From VBCG01 sp044226535 (GTDB taxonomy: Bacteria > Pseudomonadota > Gammaproteobacteria > Burkholderiales > Casimicrobiaceae): a DNA stretch of 64,000 nt. Shown piece by piece: positions 6,857 to 15,760 of the stretch. Location of the stretch: the NCBI GenBank assembly GCA_044226535.1, contig JBGAGT010000001.1, forward strand, positions 124,001 through 188,000. The letters run 5' to 3'. Within the stretch, counting starts at the first letter, position 1. Each line of letters begins with the position of its first letter. The position numbers and the translations under genes are program-made. The notes beneath the pieces were generated by a model, which did not search any database, was not told where the DNA came from, and worked only from the letters and a program-made list of their open reading frames with translations.

Positions 6857-8092
6857 TCAGGATGCGAGAGCCTGCCTGAAATCCTCGATCAAATCCACCT
6901 CGTCCTCGATGCCCACCGACACGCGCACCAGCCCTTCGGCAATGCCCATCTCGGCGCGACGCGCGGCGCCCATCTCGTAGAAGATGGTCTGCGCGACGGG
7001 AATCGCCAGCGTGCGGTTGTCGCCCAGGTTCGACGAAAGCGCGACATAGCGCAGGCAATCCAGCGTGCCGAACACGTCCACGCCGTCCTTCAGCTCGAAC
7101 GAGAACAGCGCGCCATAGTGGCGAAAGAGTTCCTTCGCACGCGCGTGCTGGGGATGGGATGTCAGCCCCGGGTAGTGGACGGCCGCCACCTTGGGCTGCG
7201 CCTCGAGGAATCGCGCCAGCGCCAGCGTGTTGGCGCACTGGCGGTCCATGCGCAGCGCCAGGGTCTCGGCGCCCATGGCGATGTGGTGCGCGGGCTCGGC
7301 GCCGAGCGTGGCACCGAGATCCCGCAGGCCCTTCTTGCGGAGCTGCTGCAACCCCTGGTTGGCGGGTTTCTGCGAGCGGTAGTTGTCCGCGATGTTGGGG
7401 AAGCGCGTCCAGTCGAAGAGGCCGGTATCGGTGACGGCGCCGCCCAGCGCATTGCCGTGGCCACCGATGTACTTGGTCAGCGCGTTGACGATGAGCCCGG
7501 CATGCACGTCGACGGGCTGGAAGAGCCACGGCGAGGTCATGGTGTTGTCGACCACGTACAGGATGCCGCGGTCACGGCAAAGCTCGCCGATGCGCGCAAG
7601 GTCGGCAACCTGCGTGCGCGGGTTGGCGATGGTCTCGACGAACACCAGCCGCGTGCGCTCGGTGAGCGCGGCCTCGACGGCGCGCACGTCGGTGGCGTCG
7701 GCGAAGGTCACGCCGAGTCCGTGGCCCGCCATCGTGCCGAGCAGGCTGTTGGTGTTGCCGAACACGTAATGCGACGACACCACGTGGTCGCCTTCGCGCA
7801 ACAGGGCCAGCAGGATCGCGGTGATCGCGGCCATGCCGGTGGCGAAGCACACGGTGCCGTGCCCGCGCTCCATCGCCGTGAGCTTGGCCTCGAGCGCGCC
7901 GGTGGTGGGATTGCCCTGCCGGCCGTAGGCGTAGCCCTGGGCCTTGCCCTGGAACACGTCGGCCAGGTCCTGCGCGCGCGCGTAGCCGTAGGCCACCGAC
8001 AGGTGCAGGGGCTTGTGCAGGGCGCCGTGCTCGATGGGCGCGTTGCGATCCGAATGCAGGATCGAGGTGGTGAAACCGCTGGGTGTGCTCAT
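6857..8092 (-). CDS. Cystathionine gamma-synthase-family PLP enzyme
   Basis: A 411-aa Cys/Met-metabolism PLP-dependent enzyme, of the family that joins an activated homoserine to a sulfur donor or cleaves the product. The PLP lysine is K207 in NALTKYIGGHGNALGG, with the preceding aspartate in VDNTMTSPW (residues 181-189) and YGRQGNPTT (56-64) at the substrate and cofactor site. It corresponds to the cystathionine gamma-synthase family protein of betaproteobacteria rather than classical MetZ, whose N-terminus differs. The exact reaction is not decided by sequence. The start at 8092 (MSTPSGFTT) fits the family; the frame extends further upstream but runs into the leader. The SAM-II riboswitch upstream ties it to methionine supply. 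Confidence 0.8.
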   Translation of the reverse strand: MSTPSGFTTSILHSDRNAPIEHGALHKPLHLSVAYGYARAQDLADVFQGKAQGYAYGRQGNPTTGALEAKLTAMERGHGTVCFATGMAAITAILLALLREGDHVVSSHYVFGNTNSLLGTMAGHGLGVTFADATDVRAVEAALTERTRLVFVETIANPRTQVADLARIGELCRDRGILYVVDNTMTSPWLFQPVDVHAGLIVNALTKYIGGHGNALGGAVTDTGLFDWTRFPNIADNYRSQKPANQGLQQLRKKGLRDLGATLGAEPAHHIAMGAETLALRMDRQCANTLALARFLEAQPKVAAVHYPGLTSHPQHARAKELFRHYGALFSFELKDGVDVFGTLDCLRYVALSSNLGDNRTLAIPVAQTIFYEMGAARRAEMGIAEGLVRVSVGIEDEVDLIEDFRQALAS

Positions 8093-8143
8093 GGTGACCG
8101 TCCCGCTCGGGCCGCGTGGCGCGTTCGCGCGCCGCGACCCCGA

Positions 8144-8182
8144 AAACAAAAAACCCGTCCGGATTCCGCCGAACGGGTTTTG
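8144..8182 (-). terminator. Rho-independent terminator in riboswitch leader
   Basis: On the minus strand aaaacccgttcgg and ccggacgggtttt pair over 13 positions (one G-U) around a six-base loop and run into a T-rich tract. It lies between the SAM-II aptamer and the start codon at 8092, so it would end transcription before the gene. This is an expression platform, although the antiterminator pairing was not worked out. Confidence 0.75.
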
Positions 8183-8218
8183 TGTGCCCCGCCTGGTATA
8201 TCCAGGCTGGAGCGAACC

Positions 8219-8273
8219 TCGCTTTAGCGGAATTTATCAAGCGCCCGCAAGCTGAAGCTTCAAATCGGCGCGA
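8219..8273 (-). promoter_or_regulatory. SAM-II (SAM-alpha) riboswitch
   Basis: Read on the minus strand, the leader contains cgcgccgattt, then gcttgcgggcgcttgataaa, then a GCTAAA element. This is the order and near-identity of the SAM-II pseudoknot aptamer (GCGC-GAUUU, GCAAGCGCGUGAUAAAU, GCUAAA). SAM binding would shut off the downstream cystathionine gamma-synthase-family gene. A terminator hairpin follows about 40 nt downstream. Recognised from remembered consensus; a covariance search was not run. Confidence 0.8.
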
Positions 8274-8423
8274 GTACTAGGATAAGGGCGAGGGTGGCCA
8301 AAGTCAACCTCCGGCGGGACCGCCGGCATCGTTGCATGCAGCAAGACGGGCACGCCTCCGCGTTCGGCGGGCCGCGCCGCATGCTCTAATCGCCGCTTTG
8401 CGCACCCACGCGATGCCATCTCC

Positions 8424-9413
8424 ATGTCCAGCACCGTCCTCGTGACCGGTGGCGCCGGCTACGTCGGCAGCCACGCGTGCAAGGGGCTCGCCCGCCACGG
8501 TTACGTTCCCGTGACGGTCGACAACCTCGCGCGGGGCCATCGCGAAGCCGTGCGCTGGGGACCGCTGGTCGAGGCCGACATCCGCGACCGGGGCGCGCTC
8601 GAGCGTGCATTCGCAGTGCACCGACCTGTGGCCGTGCTGCACTTCGCCGCTTTCACCTACGTCGGCGAATCGGTTGGCGCGCCCGCGGACTACTACGGCA
8701 ACAACCTGCAGGGCACGCTGTCGCTTCTCGACACCATGCGCGGCGCGGGCTGCGAGGTGCTGGTGTTCTCCAGCACCTGCGCAACCTATGGCGCGCCGCG
8801 CGCCTCGCCCATCGCCGAGACGCATCCGCAGCAGCCGGTCAATCCCTACGGCTGGAGCAAGTTGATGAGCGAGCAATTCATCCGCGACTATGCGCGGGCC
8901 TATCGTCTGCGCTACGCGACGCTGCGTTACTTCAACGCCGCGGGCGCCGACCGCGAGGGCGAGATCGGCGAGCACCACGATCCCGAGACGCATCTCATCC
9001 CGCTGGCGATCGGCGCCGCGCTCGACCACGCGCGCTCGCTGGCGATCTACGGAACCGACTACCCGACGCCCGACGGCACCGCTGTGCGCGACTACGTCCA
9101 CGTCGACGACCTGGCCGAGGTGCACGTGCTGGCGCTGCGCGCGCTGGTGTCGGGCAGGCCGAGCATGGAGCTCAACGTCGGCACGGGCCACGGCTACTCG
9201 GTCAGGGAGGTCGTGCGCGAGGTGGAACGCGCGACAGGCTCTCGCATCGACGCGCGCACCGCGCCCCGCCGCGCGGGCGACCCGCCGGCGCTGGTGGCGG
9301 ATACCGCGCTGGCGACCTCGACGCTGGGCTGGACGCCGCGCCGGAGCGACCTCGAGTCGATCGTCGCCACGGCCCTGCGCTGGCACGCCTCGCGGGCAGG
9401 TCAGCGCCACTGA
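8424..9413 (+). CDS. galE: UDP-glucose 4-epimerase
   Basis: Interconverts UDP-glucose and UDP-galactose with bound NAD, supplying galactose units for surface polysaccharide. At 329 aa it has the full family length. The NAD-binding GGAGYVG is at residues 9-15, catalytic Ser/Thr in SST (116-118), and the YxxxK pair is Y142/K146 (YGWSK). DYVHVDDLAEVH (about 228-239) is typical of GalE. It stands alone on the plus strand, divergent from the riboswitch-controlled gene, and is followed by a cluster of palindromic repeats, not an operon partner. Confidence 0.92.
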   Translation: MSSTVLVTGGAGYVGSHACKGLARHGYVPVTVDNLARGHREAVRWGPLVEADIRDRGALERAFAVHRPVAVLHFAAFTYVGESVGAPADYYGNNLQGTLSLLDTMRGAGCEVLVFSSTCATYGAPRASPIAETHPQQPVNPYGWSKLMSEQFIRDYARAYRLRYATLRYFNAAGADREGEIGEHHDPETHLIPLAIGAALDHARSLAIYGTDYPTPDGTAVRDYVHVDDLAEVHVLALRALVSGRPSMELNVGTGHGYSVREVVREVERATGSRIDARTAPRRAGDPPALVADTALATSTLGWTPRRSDLESIVATALRWHASRAGQRH

Positions 9414-9423
9414 CCCCACCCCC

Positions 9424-9596
9424 GTCATTCACGCGACGGCGGGAATCCACCCCCATCGTTCGCCCCCACCCGTCATTCCCGCGAAGGCGGGAATCCAGTT
9501 CTCACGCTTCGATCCAGAAGCAAGATCTGGGTCCCCGCTTTCGCGGGGATGACGGTGAGCTTTCGCGGGGATGACGACTGCCGCGGGAATGACGTG
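9424..9596. repeat. Cluster of dispersed GTCATTCCCGCG-type palindromic repeats
   Basis: At least two plus-sense units (9424-9449 and 9472-9497) and one minus-sense unit (about 9528-9552) are followed by partial units to 9596. Opposed units can fold into a long hairpin between the convergent galE and purF and may end both transcripts. The same family recurs at 22810-22855, 23430-23462, 28542-28690 and 32730-32756. Confidence 0.85.
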
Positions 9597-9598
9597 CG

Positions 9599-11122
9599 TC
9601 AGCCCGCCAGCACGCGCTGCCGCGGCTCGTCGTCGTCGCCCTCACCGCCTTCCGCCTCGCCACGCGACTCGTTGCGGTCGCCCGCGATGCGTGCGAGGTA
9701 CTCGCCGGTGACGTCGCCCGTGATGTACTTGCCGTCGAAGCACGAGGCGTCGAACTCGCGGAGCTTGGGATTGGTGCGGCGCACGGCGTCCTTCAGCGCA
9801 TCGAGGTCCTGGTAGACCAGGAGGTCGCAGCCGATCTCCTCGGCGACCTCGGCGTCGGTGCGTCCCGTGGCGACGAGCTCCTTGGGCGTGGGCATGTCGA
9901 TGCCGTACACGTTGGGGTAACGCACCGGGGGCGCGGCCGACGCGAAGTACACCTTGCGCGCGCCGGCCTCGCGCGCCATGGTGACGATCTCTCGCGAGGT
10001 CGTGCCGCGCACGATGGAATCGTCGACCAGCAGCACGACCTTGTCCTTGAACTCCATGCCGATGGCGTTGAGCTTCTGGCGCACGCTCTTCCTGCGCATC
10101 GCCTGGCCCGGCATGATGAAGGTGCGGCCGATGTAGCGGTTCTTGACGAAGCCTTCGCGGTAGGTGAGGTTCAGCCGGTTCGCGAGCTCCAGCGCCGAAG
10201 GGCGGCTGGAATCCGGGATGGGGATCACCACGTCGATGTCGCTCGCCTCGGGGATGCGGCGGATCTTCTCGGCGAGCCCCGCGCCCATGTTGAGCCGCGA
10301 CTCGTACACCGAAGTGCCGTCCATCACGCTGTCGGGCCGCGCAAGGTACACGTACTCGAAGATGCAGGGCACGAGCTGCGGGTTGTCGGCGCATTGCCGC
10401 GCGTGCATCTCGCCCGCGAAGTCGATGAACACCGCCTCGCCGGGCTCGACGTCGCGCACCACCTCGAAGCCCAGCGACTCCAGCGCCACCGACTCGGAGG
10501 CCGCCATCCACTCGGGCCCGCCCAGCGTCTCGGCGCGGCCGAGGATCAGCGGGCGGATGCCGTTGGGGTCGCGGAAGGCCAGCAGGCCGTAGTCGGCGAT
10601 CATCGCCACGATGGCATAGGCGCCGCGGCAGCGGCGGTGCACGCCGGCGACCGCGCGGAATATCGCGTCGGGCGAGAGCTTGTGGTGCTGCGCCGCGCGC
10701 TCGAGCTCCAGCGCCAGCACGTTGAGCAGCACCTCGCTGTCGCTGTTGGTGTTGACGTGGCGGAAGTCGAGCTGGAAGAGCTCGCGCTTCAGCGCCTCGC
10801 TGTTGGTCAGGTTGCCGTTGTGGCCGAGCGTGATGCCGAAGGGCGAGTTCACGTAGAACGGCTGCGACTCGAGCTCGGAGAACGCGCTGCCCGCCGTCGG
10901 ATAGCGGCAGTGGCCGATCCCCGCGAAGCCCTTCAGGTCGCGCATGTTGCGCGTGCGGAACACGTCGCGCACGTAGCCCGGCCCCTTGAACATGTGGAAC
11001 ATCGAGCCTTCGCTGGTGACGATGCCCGCCGCGTCCTGCCCGCGGTGCTGCAGCAGCAGCAGCCCGTCGTACAGCATCTGGTTGACGGGTGAATGGGAGA
11101 CGACGCCGACGATTCCGCACAT
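9599..11122 (-). CDS. purF: Amidophosphoribosyltransferase
   Basis: Catalyses the first committed step of purine synthesis, PRPP plus glutamine to phosphoribosylamine. A 507-aa protein beginning MCGIVGV, where Cys2 becomes the N-terminal nucleophile of the glutaminase domain after Met removal; this fixes the start at 11122 although the frame is open further upstream. The PRPP-binding motif VVLLVDDSIVRGTTS lies at about residue 360. It follows cvpA by 11 bases, the classical cvpA-purF arrangement. The acidic tail (GEGDDDEPRQ) is a lineage-specific extension. Confidence 0.95.
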   Translation of the reverse strand: MCGIVGVVSHSPVNQMLYDGLLLLQHRGQDAAGIVTSEGSMFHMFKGPGYVRDVFRTRNMRDLKGFAGIGHCRYPTAGSAFSELESQPFYVNSPFGITLGHNGNLTNSEALKRELFQLDFRHVNTNSDSEVLLNVLALELERAAQHHKLSPDAIFRAVAGVHRRCRGAYAIVAMIADYGLLAFRDPNGIRPLILGRAETLGGPEWMAASESVALESLGFEVVRDVEPGEAVFIDFAGEMHARQCADNPQLVPCIFEYVYLARPDSVMDGTSVYESRLNMGAGLAEKIRRIPEASDIDVVIPIPDSSRPSALELANRLNLTYREGFVKNRYIGRTFIMPGQAMRRKSVRQKLNAIGMEFKDKVVLLVDDSIVRGTTSREIVTMAREAGARKVYFASAAPPVRYPNVYGIDMPTPKELVATGRTDAEVAEEIGCDLLVYQDLDALKDAVRRTNPKLREFDASCFDGKYITGDVTGEYLARIAGDRNESRGEAEGGEGDDDEPRQRVLAG

Positions 11123-11133
11123 GGTCGCGATTC

Positions 11134-11748
11134 CTAGGTCGTTTGCTGCCGCGGCGCGTTGGCGGGTATAGCGGGCGCGGCCGGTGCCTTGGGCGTCGTC
11201 GCCTTGCCGGGCGCATCCTTGCCCGCCGCGGCAGGTTCCTTCGGCTTGTTGCCGAAATGCTCCTCGAGATACCCGCCCCACGCCGGCGGCAGCGCCTTCT
11301 GCACCACCGACGCGCCGACGATCAGCTTGGGCACGAAGCGCGAATTGGCGAACCAGGGCTCGGCGGCCATCGAGGTCGAGGCGAACACCAGCACGACGAT
11401 CATGGCGATCAGCACGCCGCGCAGCGCGCCGAACACGCCGCCGGCGATGCGGTCGAGCATCCCCAGACCTATGGCCCGAACGCCCGATTTCAAGAGGGTT
11501 CCAAGTAGCGCCCCGATCACCAGCACGGCGACCAGGATCAGCAGGAAGGCGACGAGATAGCGCAGGTGGGGGGTGCCGAGCATGTCCTGCGGGAACCATG
11601 CGCCCACCGTGCCCGCGAAAATCACCGCCGCGCCCAGCCCCACGATCCACGAGGCCAGCGAGAAGATCTCCTTGATGATGCCGTGGATCATGGCGAGCAG
11701 CATCGAGGCGATGACGATCGCCACCAGCACCAGGTCGAAGCCCGTCAT
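11134..11748 (-). CDS. cvpA: CvpA family membrane protein (colicin V production)
   Basis: A 204-aa inner-membrane protein with four predicted helices within residues 1-125, starting FDLVLVAIVIASMLLAMIHG. The tail is Pro/Ala/Lys-rich and probably disordered (residues 165-204). CvpA family members are encoded with purF across proteobacteria; they are needed for colicin V export in E. coli, but the general function is unclear. The ATG shares a base with the stop of the preceding SPOR-protein gene, so the two are translationally coupled. Confidence 0.9.
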   Translation of the reverse strand: MTGFDLVLVAIVIASMLLAMIHGIIKEIFSLASWIVGLGAAVIFAGTVGAWFPQDMLGTPHLRYLVAFLLILVAVLVIGALLGTLLKSGVRAIGLGMLDRIAGGVFGALRGVLIAMIVVLVFASTSMAAEPWFANSRFVPKLIVGASVVQKALPPAWGGYLEEHFGNKPKEPAAAGKDAPGKATTPKAPAAPAIPANAPRQQTT

Positions 11749-12668
11749 CACGAGCGCGCGGCGACGATGCCGACCTGTCCCTCGCGCTTCAACCGGTCCC
11801 GCGCGGCGTTGGCGTCGTCGCGGGTGGCGTAGGGGCCGACGCGCACGCGCCACAGCGTGCCGCGCGACGTGGTCACGGGCTCGGTGAACGCGGGATGACC
11901 GGCGCGCTTGAGGCGGTTGGCGAGCGCGTTGGCGCCCTTGTCGTCGGAGAACGCGGCGAGCTGCACGACGAAGCCGCCGCCCTTGGCCGATGCAGGCAAT
12001 GCGGCGGGCGCGCCCGCGGTCGACGCGACCTTGGCGGCAGGGACCGCGGCGGCGGGCGCCGGCGCGGCCGCCTTGGCGGGCGTGTTCTTCGCATTGTCGG
12101 GCAGCGCGGTGACGGCCTGCGCGGGTGCCGATGCCGGTGCTGCGGCGCCCGAACCCGCCGGCGCGGCGCGGCCGCCGTTCAGCACCTTGCGTTCGGTATC
12201 CGTGAGCCCGTGATCGGGTGTTGCCGCGGCAGGCGTGGCGTTGGTCGACGCATCGGCGACCTTGGCCGCATCATTGGCAGTCCCCTCGCCCGCGACGTTC
12301 GCGCCGCCGGAGGCCGGGTCGGTCGCAGCCGCTCCCTTGTCGGCGCCCTTGGCGCCGCCGGCCTTGCCCGCGTCAGCGCCGCCCTTGGCGCCATCGGCGG
12401 CCTTGGCGGCATCGGCACCCTTGGCCGCGTCGCCCTTGGCCGCCGGAGCCGCGGGCGCGCCGCCGGGCGCATTGAGCTTGTTGACGAACTTGCCCTGCTC
12501 GACCGGCGGGATGCGCACGGCGACGTCGTCGCCCAGCGGGCGCTCGTCGTGCTCGAGCAGCATGGGCACGAAGACGGCGGCGGCGAGCGCCAGGACGATG
12601 GCGCCGACCAGCCTGCGGCGCGCCTTTCGCTTCAACTCGTCGTACTGCGCGTCGGTGGTCGGGGGCAT
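11748..12668 (-). CDS. SPOR-domain protein (DedD-like)
   Basis: A 306-aa bitopic inner-membrane protein. There is a short cytoplasmic stretch, one membrane segment at about residues 20-37 (VGAIVLALAAAVFVPMLL), and a long Ala/Lys/Gly/Pro low-complexity linker (about 65-225). The C-terminal SPOR domain (about 230-306: GGFVVQLAAFSDDKGANALA, then WRVRVGPYATRDDA) binds denuded septal peptidoglycan. DedD-type proteins assist cell division. It sits between folC and cvpA in the usual betaproteobacterial order. The linker contains repeated KGAD/AKAADGAKG units. Confidence 0.85.
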   Translation of the reverse strand: MPPTTDAQYDELKRKARRRLVGAIVLALAAAVFVPMLLEHDERPLGDDVAVRIPPVEQGKFVNKLNAPGGAPAAPAAKGDAAKGADAAKAADGAKGGADAGKAGGAKGADKGAAATDPASGGANVAGEGTANDAAKVADASTNATPAAATPDHGLTDTERKVLNGGRAAPAGSGAAAPASAPAQAVTALPDNAKNTPAKAAAPAPAAAVPAAKVASTAGAPAALPASAKGGGFVVQLAAFSDDKGANALANRLKRAGHPAFTEPVTTSRGTLWRVRVGPYATRDDANAARDRLKREGQVGIVAARS

Positions 12669-12672
12669 GGGA

Positions 12673-13965
12673 TCACCGTGGAAGAGCGCTCGCCTGCGCG
12701 TCCAGCACGGCCGCGACGGTGACGAACGATCCGAAGACCACGATTCTATCAGCGTCGCTCGCCGCGGCGCGCGCGCGCGACCAGGCGTCGGCGATCGACT
12801 CGCAGCGGGTGATCGCGGCTTCGTCCACGCCGGCCGCCGCCACGCGGCGCGCCAGTGCGTCGACGGCAAGGCCGCGCTCGCCGGTCGAGGGCGCGAGGAA
12901 CCACCGGTCGACGCGCCCGCGCATGGCCGACGCCACGCCCTCGACGTCCTTGTCGGTGAGCGCCGCGTACACGGCATAGGTGCTGGGGTGGAAACCCATC
13001 TCGCCCAGGGTTCGCGCCAGCACCTCGGCGGCCTGGGGGTTGTGGGCAACGTCGAGCACGGTCGTCGGGCGACCGGGCAGCACCTGGAAGCGCGCCGGCC
13101 AGGTCACGCCGACCAACCCCGCGCGCACCGCACCCGAGGCCACCGGCAGGCGCTCGCGCAGCAGGTCGAGCACGGCCAGCGCCGTGGCCGCGTTGGCGAG
13201 CTGGAACGTGCCGCGCAACGCGGGCGGCGGCAGGCTGAAGCGCTCGCCGCCGGGGCCGCGGTAGCGCCATTGCGAGCCCTCGTCGCGGTAGTCATAGTCG
13301 ACGCCGATGCGCACCAGCGGCGTGCCGGTCGCGCTTGCGTGATCGAGCACCGACTGCGGAAGGTCGCGCTCGCCGATGACCGCAGGACGCCCCGCCCGGA
13401 AGATGCCCGCCTTCTCGAAGCCGATCTTGTCGCGCGTGTCGCCAAGCCAGTCGACGTGGTCGATGCCGATGCGGGTGATCACCGCGACGTCGGCGTCGAC
13501 GATGTTCACCGCGTCGAGCCGCCCGCCCAGCCCCACCTCGAGCACCAGCGCGTCGAGCTTCGCGCGTGCGAACTGCCAGAGCGCCGCCAGCGTGCCGAAC
13601 TCGAAATAGGTGAGCGCGGTATCCCCGCGCGCTGCCTCGACCGCGGCGAAACCCTCCATCAGCTCGGCATCCGTCGCATCGCGCCCGGTAACGCGCACGC
13701 GCTCGTTGTAGCGCAGGAGGTGCGGCGAGGTGTAGAGGCCGGTGCGGTAGCCCGCCGCCTCGAGGATCGAGGCCAGCATCGCCGCGGTCGAGCCCTTGCC
13801 GTTGGTGCCGGCGATGGTGACCACGGGGCAATCGAAAGCGAGGCCCATGCGCCCGGCCACCGCCCGCACGCGCGCGAGCCCGAGCTCGATGGTTCGCGGG
13901 TGAAGCGCGGAAAGATGCGCGAGCCAGCCTTCGAGCGTATCGGGAAGGCGGCCGGTGCCGGCCAT
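12673..13965 (-). CDS. folC: Dihydrofolate synthase / folylpolyglutamate synthase
   Basis: Adds glutamate to dihydropteroate and to folates in the cytoplasm. A 430-aa Mur-ligase-fold enzyme with the ATP loop TIAGTNGKGST (about 49-59) and the following LYTSPHLLRYNERVRV. The central motif EVGLGGRLDAVN and the C-terminal domain with VLDVAHNPQAAEV complete the fold. The start at 13965 lies two bases after the accD stop, so it is cotranscribed with accD; the frame is open further upstream but inside accD. Confidence 0.93.
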   Translation of the reverse strand: MAGTGRLPDTLEGWLAHLSALHPRTIELGLARVRAVAGRMGLAFDCPVVTIAGTNGKGSTAAMLASILEAAGYRTGLYTSPHLLRYNERVRVTGRDATDAELMEGFAAVEAARGDTALTYFEFGTLAALWQFARAKLDALVLEVGLGGRLDAVNIVDADVAVITRIGIDHVDWLGDTRDKIGFEKAGIFRAGRPAVIGERDLPQSVLDHASATGTPLVRIGVDYDYRDEGSQWRYRGPGGERFSLPPPALRGTFQLANAATALAVLDLLRERLPVASGAVRAGLVGVTWPARFQVLPGRPTTVLDVAHNPQAAEVLARTLGEMGFHPSTYAVYAALTDKDVEGVASAMRGRVDRWFLAPSTGERGLAVDALARRVAAAGVDEAAITRCESIADAWSRARAAASDADRIVVFGSFVTVAAVLDAQASALPR

Positions 13966-13967
13966 CG

Positions 13968-14834
13968 TCAGGCGGGAGCCGCCTCGCGGGTGAGCAGCGC
14001 GATGCTGCGCGCGAGCTCGGCGCGGAGCTCGCGCCGGTCGACGATCATGTCGATCGCGCCCTTGTCGCGCAGGAACTCGGCGCGCTGGAAGCCCTCGGGG
14101 AGCTTCTCGCGCACCGTCTGCTCGATCACGCGCGGGCCCGCGAAGCCGATCAGCGCGCCCGGCTCGGCCATCACCACGTCGGCGACGAAGGCGAACGACG
14201 CCGACACGCCGCCCATCGTGGGATCGGTGAGGATGGAAATGTGCGGCAGCCGGGCGCGGGAGAGCTCCTGCAGCACCGCCGTGGTCTTGGCCATCTGGAA
14301 CAGCGAGTTCACGCCTTCCTGCATGCGTGCGCCGCCCGAGGCCGAGACGCTGATGAATGCCCCATGGTTCTCGTAGGCGACGCGCACGCCGCGCACGAAG
14401 CGCTCGCCGACCACCGAGCCCATCGACCCGCCCATGAAGTCGAACTCGAAGGCGGCGACCACCACCGGCAGGTTCTTGATGCTGCCCTGCATCACCACCA
14501 GCGCGTCGGTCTCGCCGGTTTCCTCCAGCGCCGCGGCAAGCCGCTCGGGGTAGCGCTTCTGGTCCTTGAACTTGAGGCTGTCGATCGGCACGACCTCCGA
14601 GCCGATCTCGTAGCGCCCCTCGGGATCGAGCATGGTGTCGATGCGCGTGCGCGCGTCGATGCGCGTGTGGTAGCTGCACTTCGGGCAGACGAAGAGGTTG
14701 TTCTCGAGGTCGGTGCGGTACAGCGTCGCCTCGCAGGCGGGGCACTTGACCCACAGGCCCTCGGGCATGGCCTGCTTGCGCGTGCCCGGCGAGCTCTTGA
14801 TGCGCGGCGGAAGGAGCTTCTGCAGCCAGCTCAT
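13968..14834 (-). CDS. accD: Acetyl-CoA carboxylase carboxyltransferase subunit beta
   Basis: Beta subunit of the carboxyltransferase that makes malonyl-CoA, the first step of fatty acid synthesis. 288 aa. The zinc ribbon cysteines are C31, C34, C50 and C53 (CPAC and CPKC), followed by the crotonase-like domain with SASGGARMQEG and DPTMGGVSASFA. It lies between trpA and folC as in many proteobacteria. The start at 14834 (MSWLQKLLPP) matches the family N-terminus. Confidence 0.95.
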   Translation of the reverse strand: MSWLQKLLPPRIKSSPGTRKQAMPEGLWVKCPACEATLYRTDLENNLFVCPKCSYHTRIDARTRIDTMLDPEGRYEIGSEVVPIDSLKFKDQKRYPERLAAALEETGETDALVVMQGSIKNLPVVVAAFEFDFMGGSMGSVVGERFVRGVRVAYENHGAFISVSASGGARMQEGVNSLFQMAKTTAVLQELSRARLPHISILTDPTMGGVSASFAFVADVVMAEPGALIGFAGPRVIEQTVREKLPEGFQRAEFLRDKGAIDMIVDRRELRAELARSIALLTREAAPA

Positions 14835-14850
14835 CGATCGTTCCTCGCAG

Positions 14851-15738
14851 TCAGTTGCCGGTCGACGCGGCGGCCGGCACACCCTTGCGGGCAGCCGGGG
14901 CGCCGCTGCGCGCGTCGAGCGCGGCGCGGATGCCCGCGAGCCACGCGCCCGCGCGCTGCGCGGCGCCGTCGGCGGGACCCGCCTCGATCTCCTGGATGAG
15001 GCGCGAGCCGATCACCACCGCCTCGGCGTGCGCGGCGATCGCCTTCGCACTGGCGGCATCGCGGATGCCGAAGCCCACGCCCACCGGCAGCGCGACGTGC
15101 CGGCGGATGGCGGCGAGCTTCTGCGCCACTTCGCCGGTGTCAAGGTTGCCCGCACCGGTGACGCCCTTGAGCGACACGTAGTAGACGTAGCCGCGCGCCA
15201 GCCGCGCGATGGCGGCGATGCGTGCGTCGGCGGTGGTGGGCGCGACCAGGAAGATCGGCGCGATGCCGGCGTTGTCGAGCAGCGGCGCGAGCGCTTCCAT
15301 CTCCTCGGGCGGGCAGTCGACGATGATCACGCCGTCCACGCCCGACTCGCGCGCCTTTGCCACGAAGGCCGCGGTGCCCATCGCCTCGATGGGGTTGAGG
15401 TAGCCCATCAGCACCACGGGCACGTCGGGATGCCGCACGCGGAACGCGCGCGCCACGTCGAGCACGTCGGCGAGGCCCACGTGCTGCGCCAGCGCGCGCT
15501 CGGAGGCGCGCTGGATCACCGGTCCGTCGGCCATCGGGTCGGAAAACGGCACGCCGAGCTCGATCACGTCGGCGCCAGCCGCAACGAGCGCGTCGAGCAG
15601 CGGGCCGGTCACTGCGAGGGACGGATCGCCGGTGGTCACGTAGGGCACCAGCGCCGTGCGCCCCTCGGCCCTGAGCCTGGCGAAGCAGCCGTCGATGCGG
15701 TTGCCGCCCTGGCGAGCGACGGTGGTCGAAACGGTCAT
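14851..15738 (-). CDS. trpA: Tryptophan synthase alpha chain
   Basis: Cleaves indole-3-glycerol phosphate to indole and glyceraldehyde 3-phosphate; indole is channelled to TrpB. A 295-aa TIM barrel. Catalytic Glu and Asp are in VIELGVPFSDPMADGPVIQ (about 60-78), and the phosphate-binding GVGFGIRDA is near residue 224. The C-terminus is extended by about 25 residues over E. coli TrpA. It follows trpB by 22 bases and precedes accD by 16, forming one transcription unit. Confidence 0.95.
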   Translation of the reverse strand: MTVSTTVARQGGNRIDGCFARLRAEGRTALVPYVTTGDPSLAVTGPLLDALVAAGADVIELGVPFSDPMADGPVIQRASERALAQHVGLADVLDVARAFRVRHPDVPVVLMGYLNPIEAMGTAAFVAKARESGVDGVIIVDCPPEEMEALAPLLDNAGIAPIFLVAPTTADARIAAIARLARGYVYYVSLKGVTGAGNLDTGEVAQKLAAIRRHVALPVGVGFGIRDAASAKAIAAHAEAVVIGSRLIQEIEAGPADGAAQRAGAWLAGIRAALDARSGAPAARKGVPAAASTGN

Positions 15739-15760
15739 CGTACGAGGCTCTTCCCGTGCC

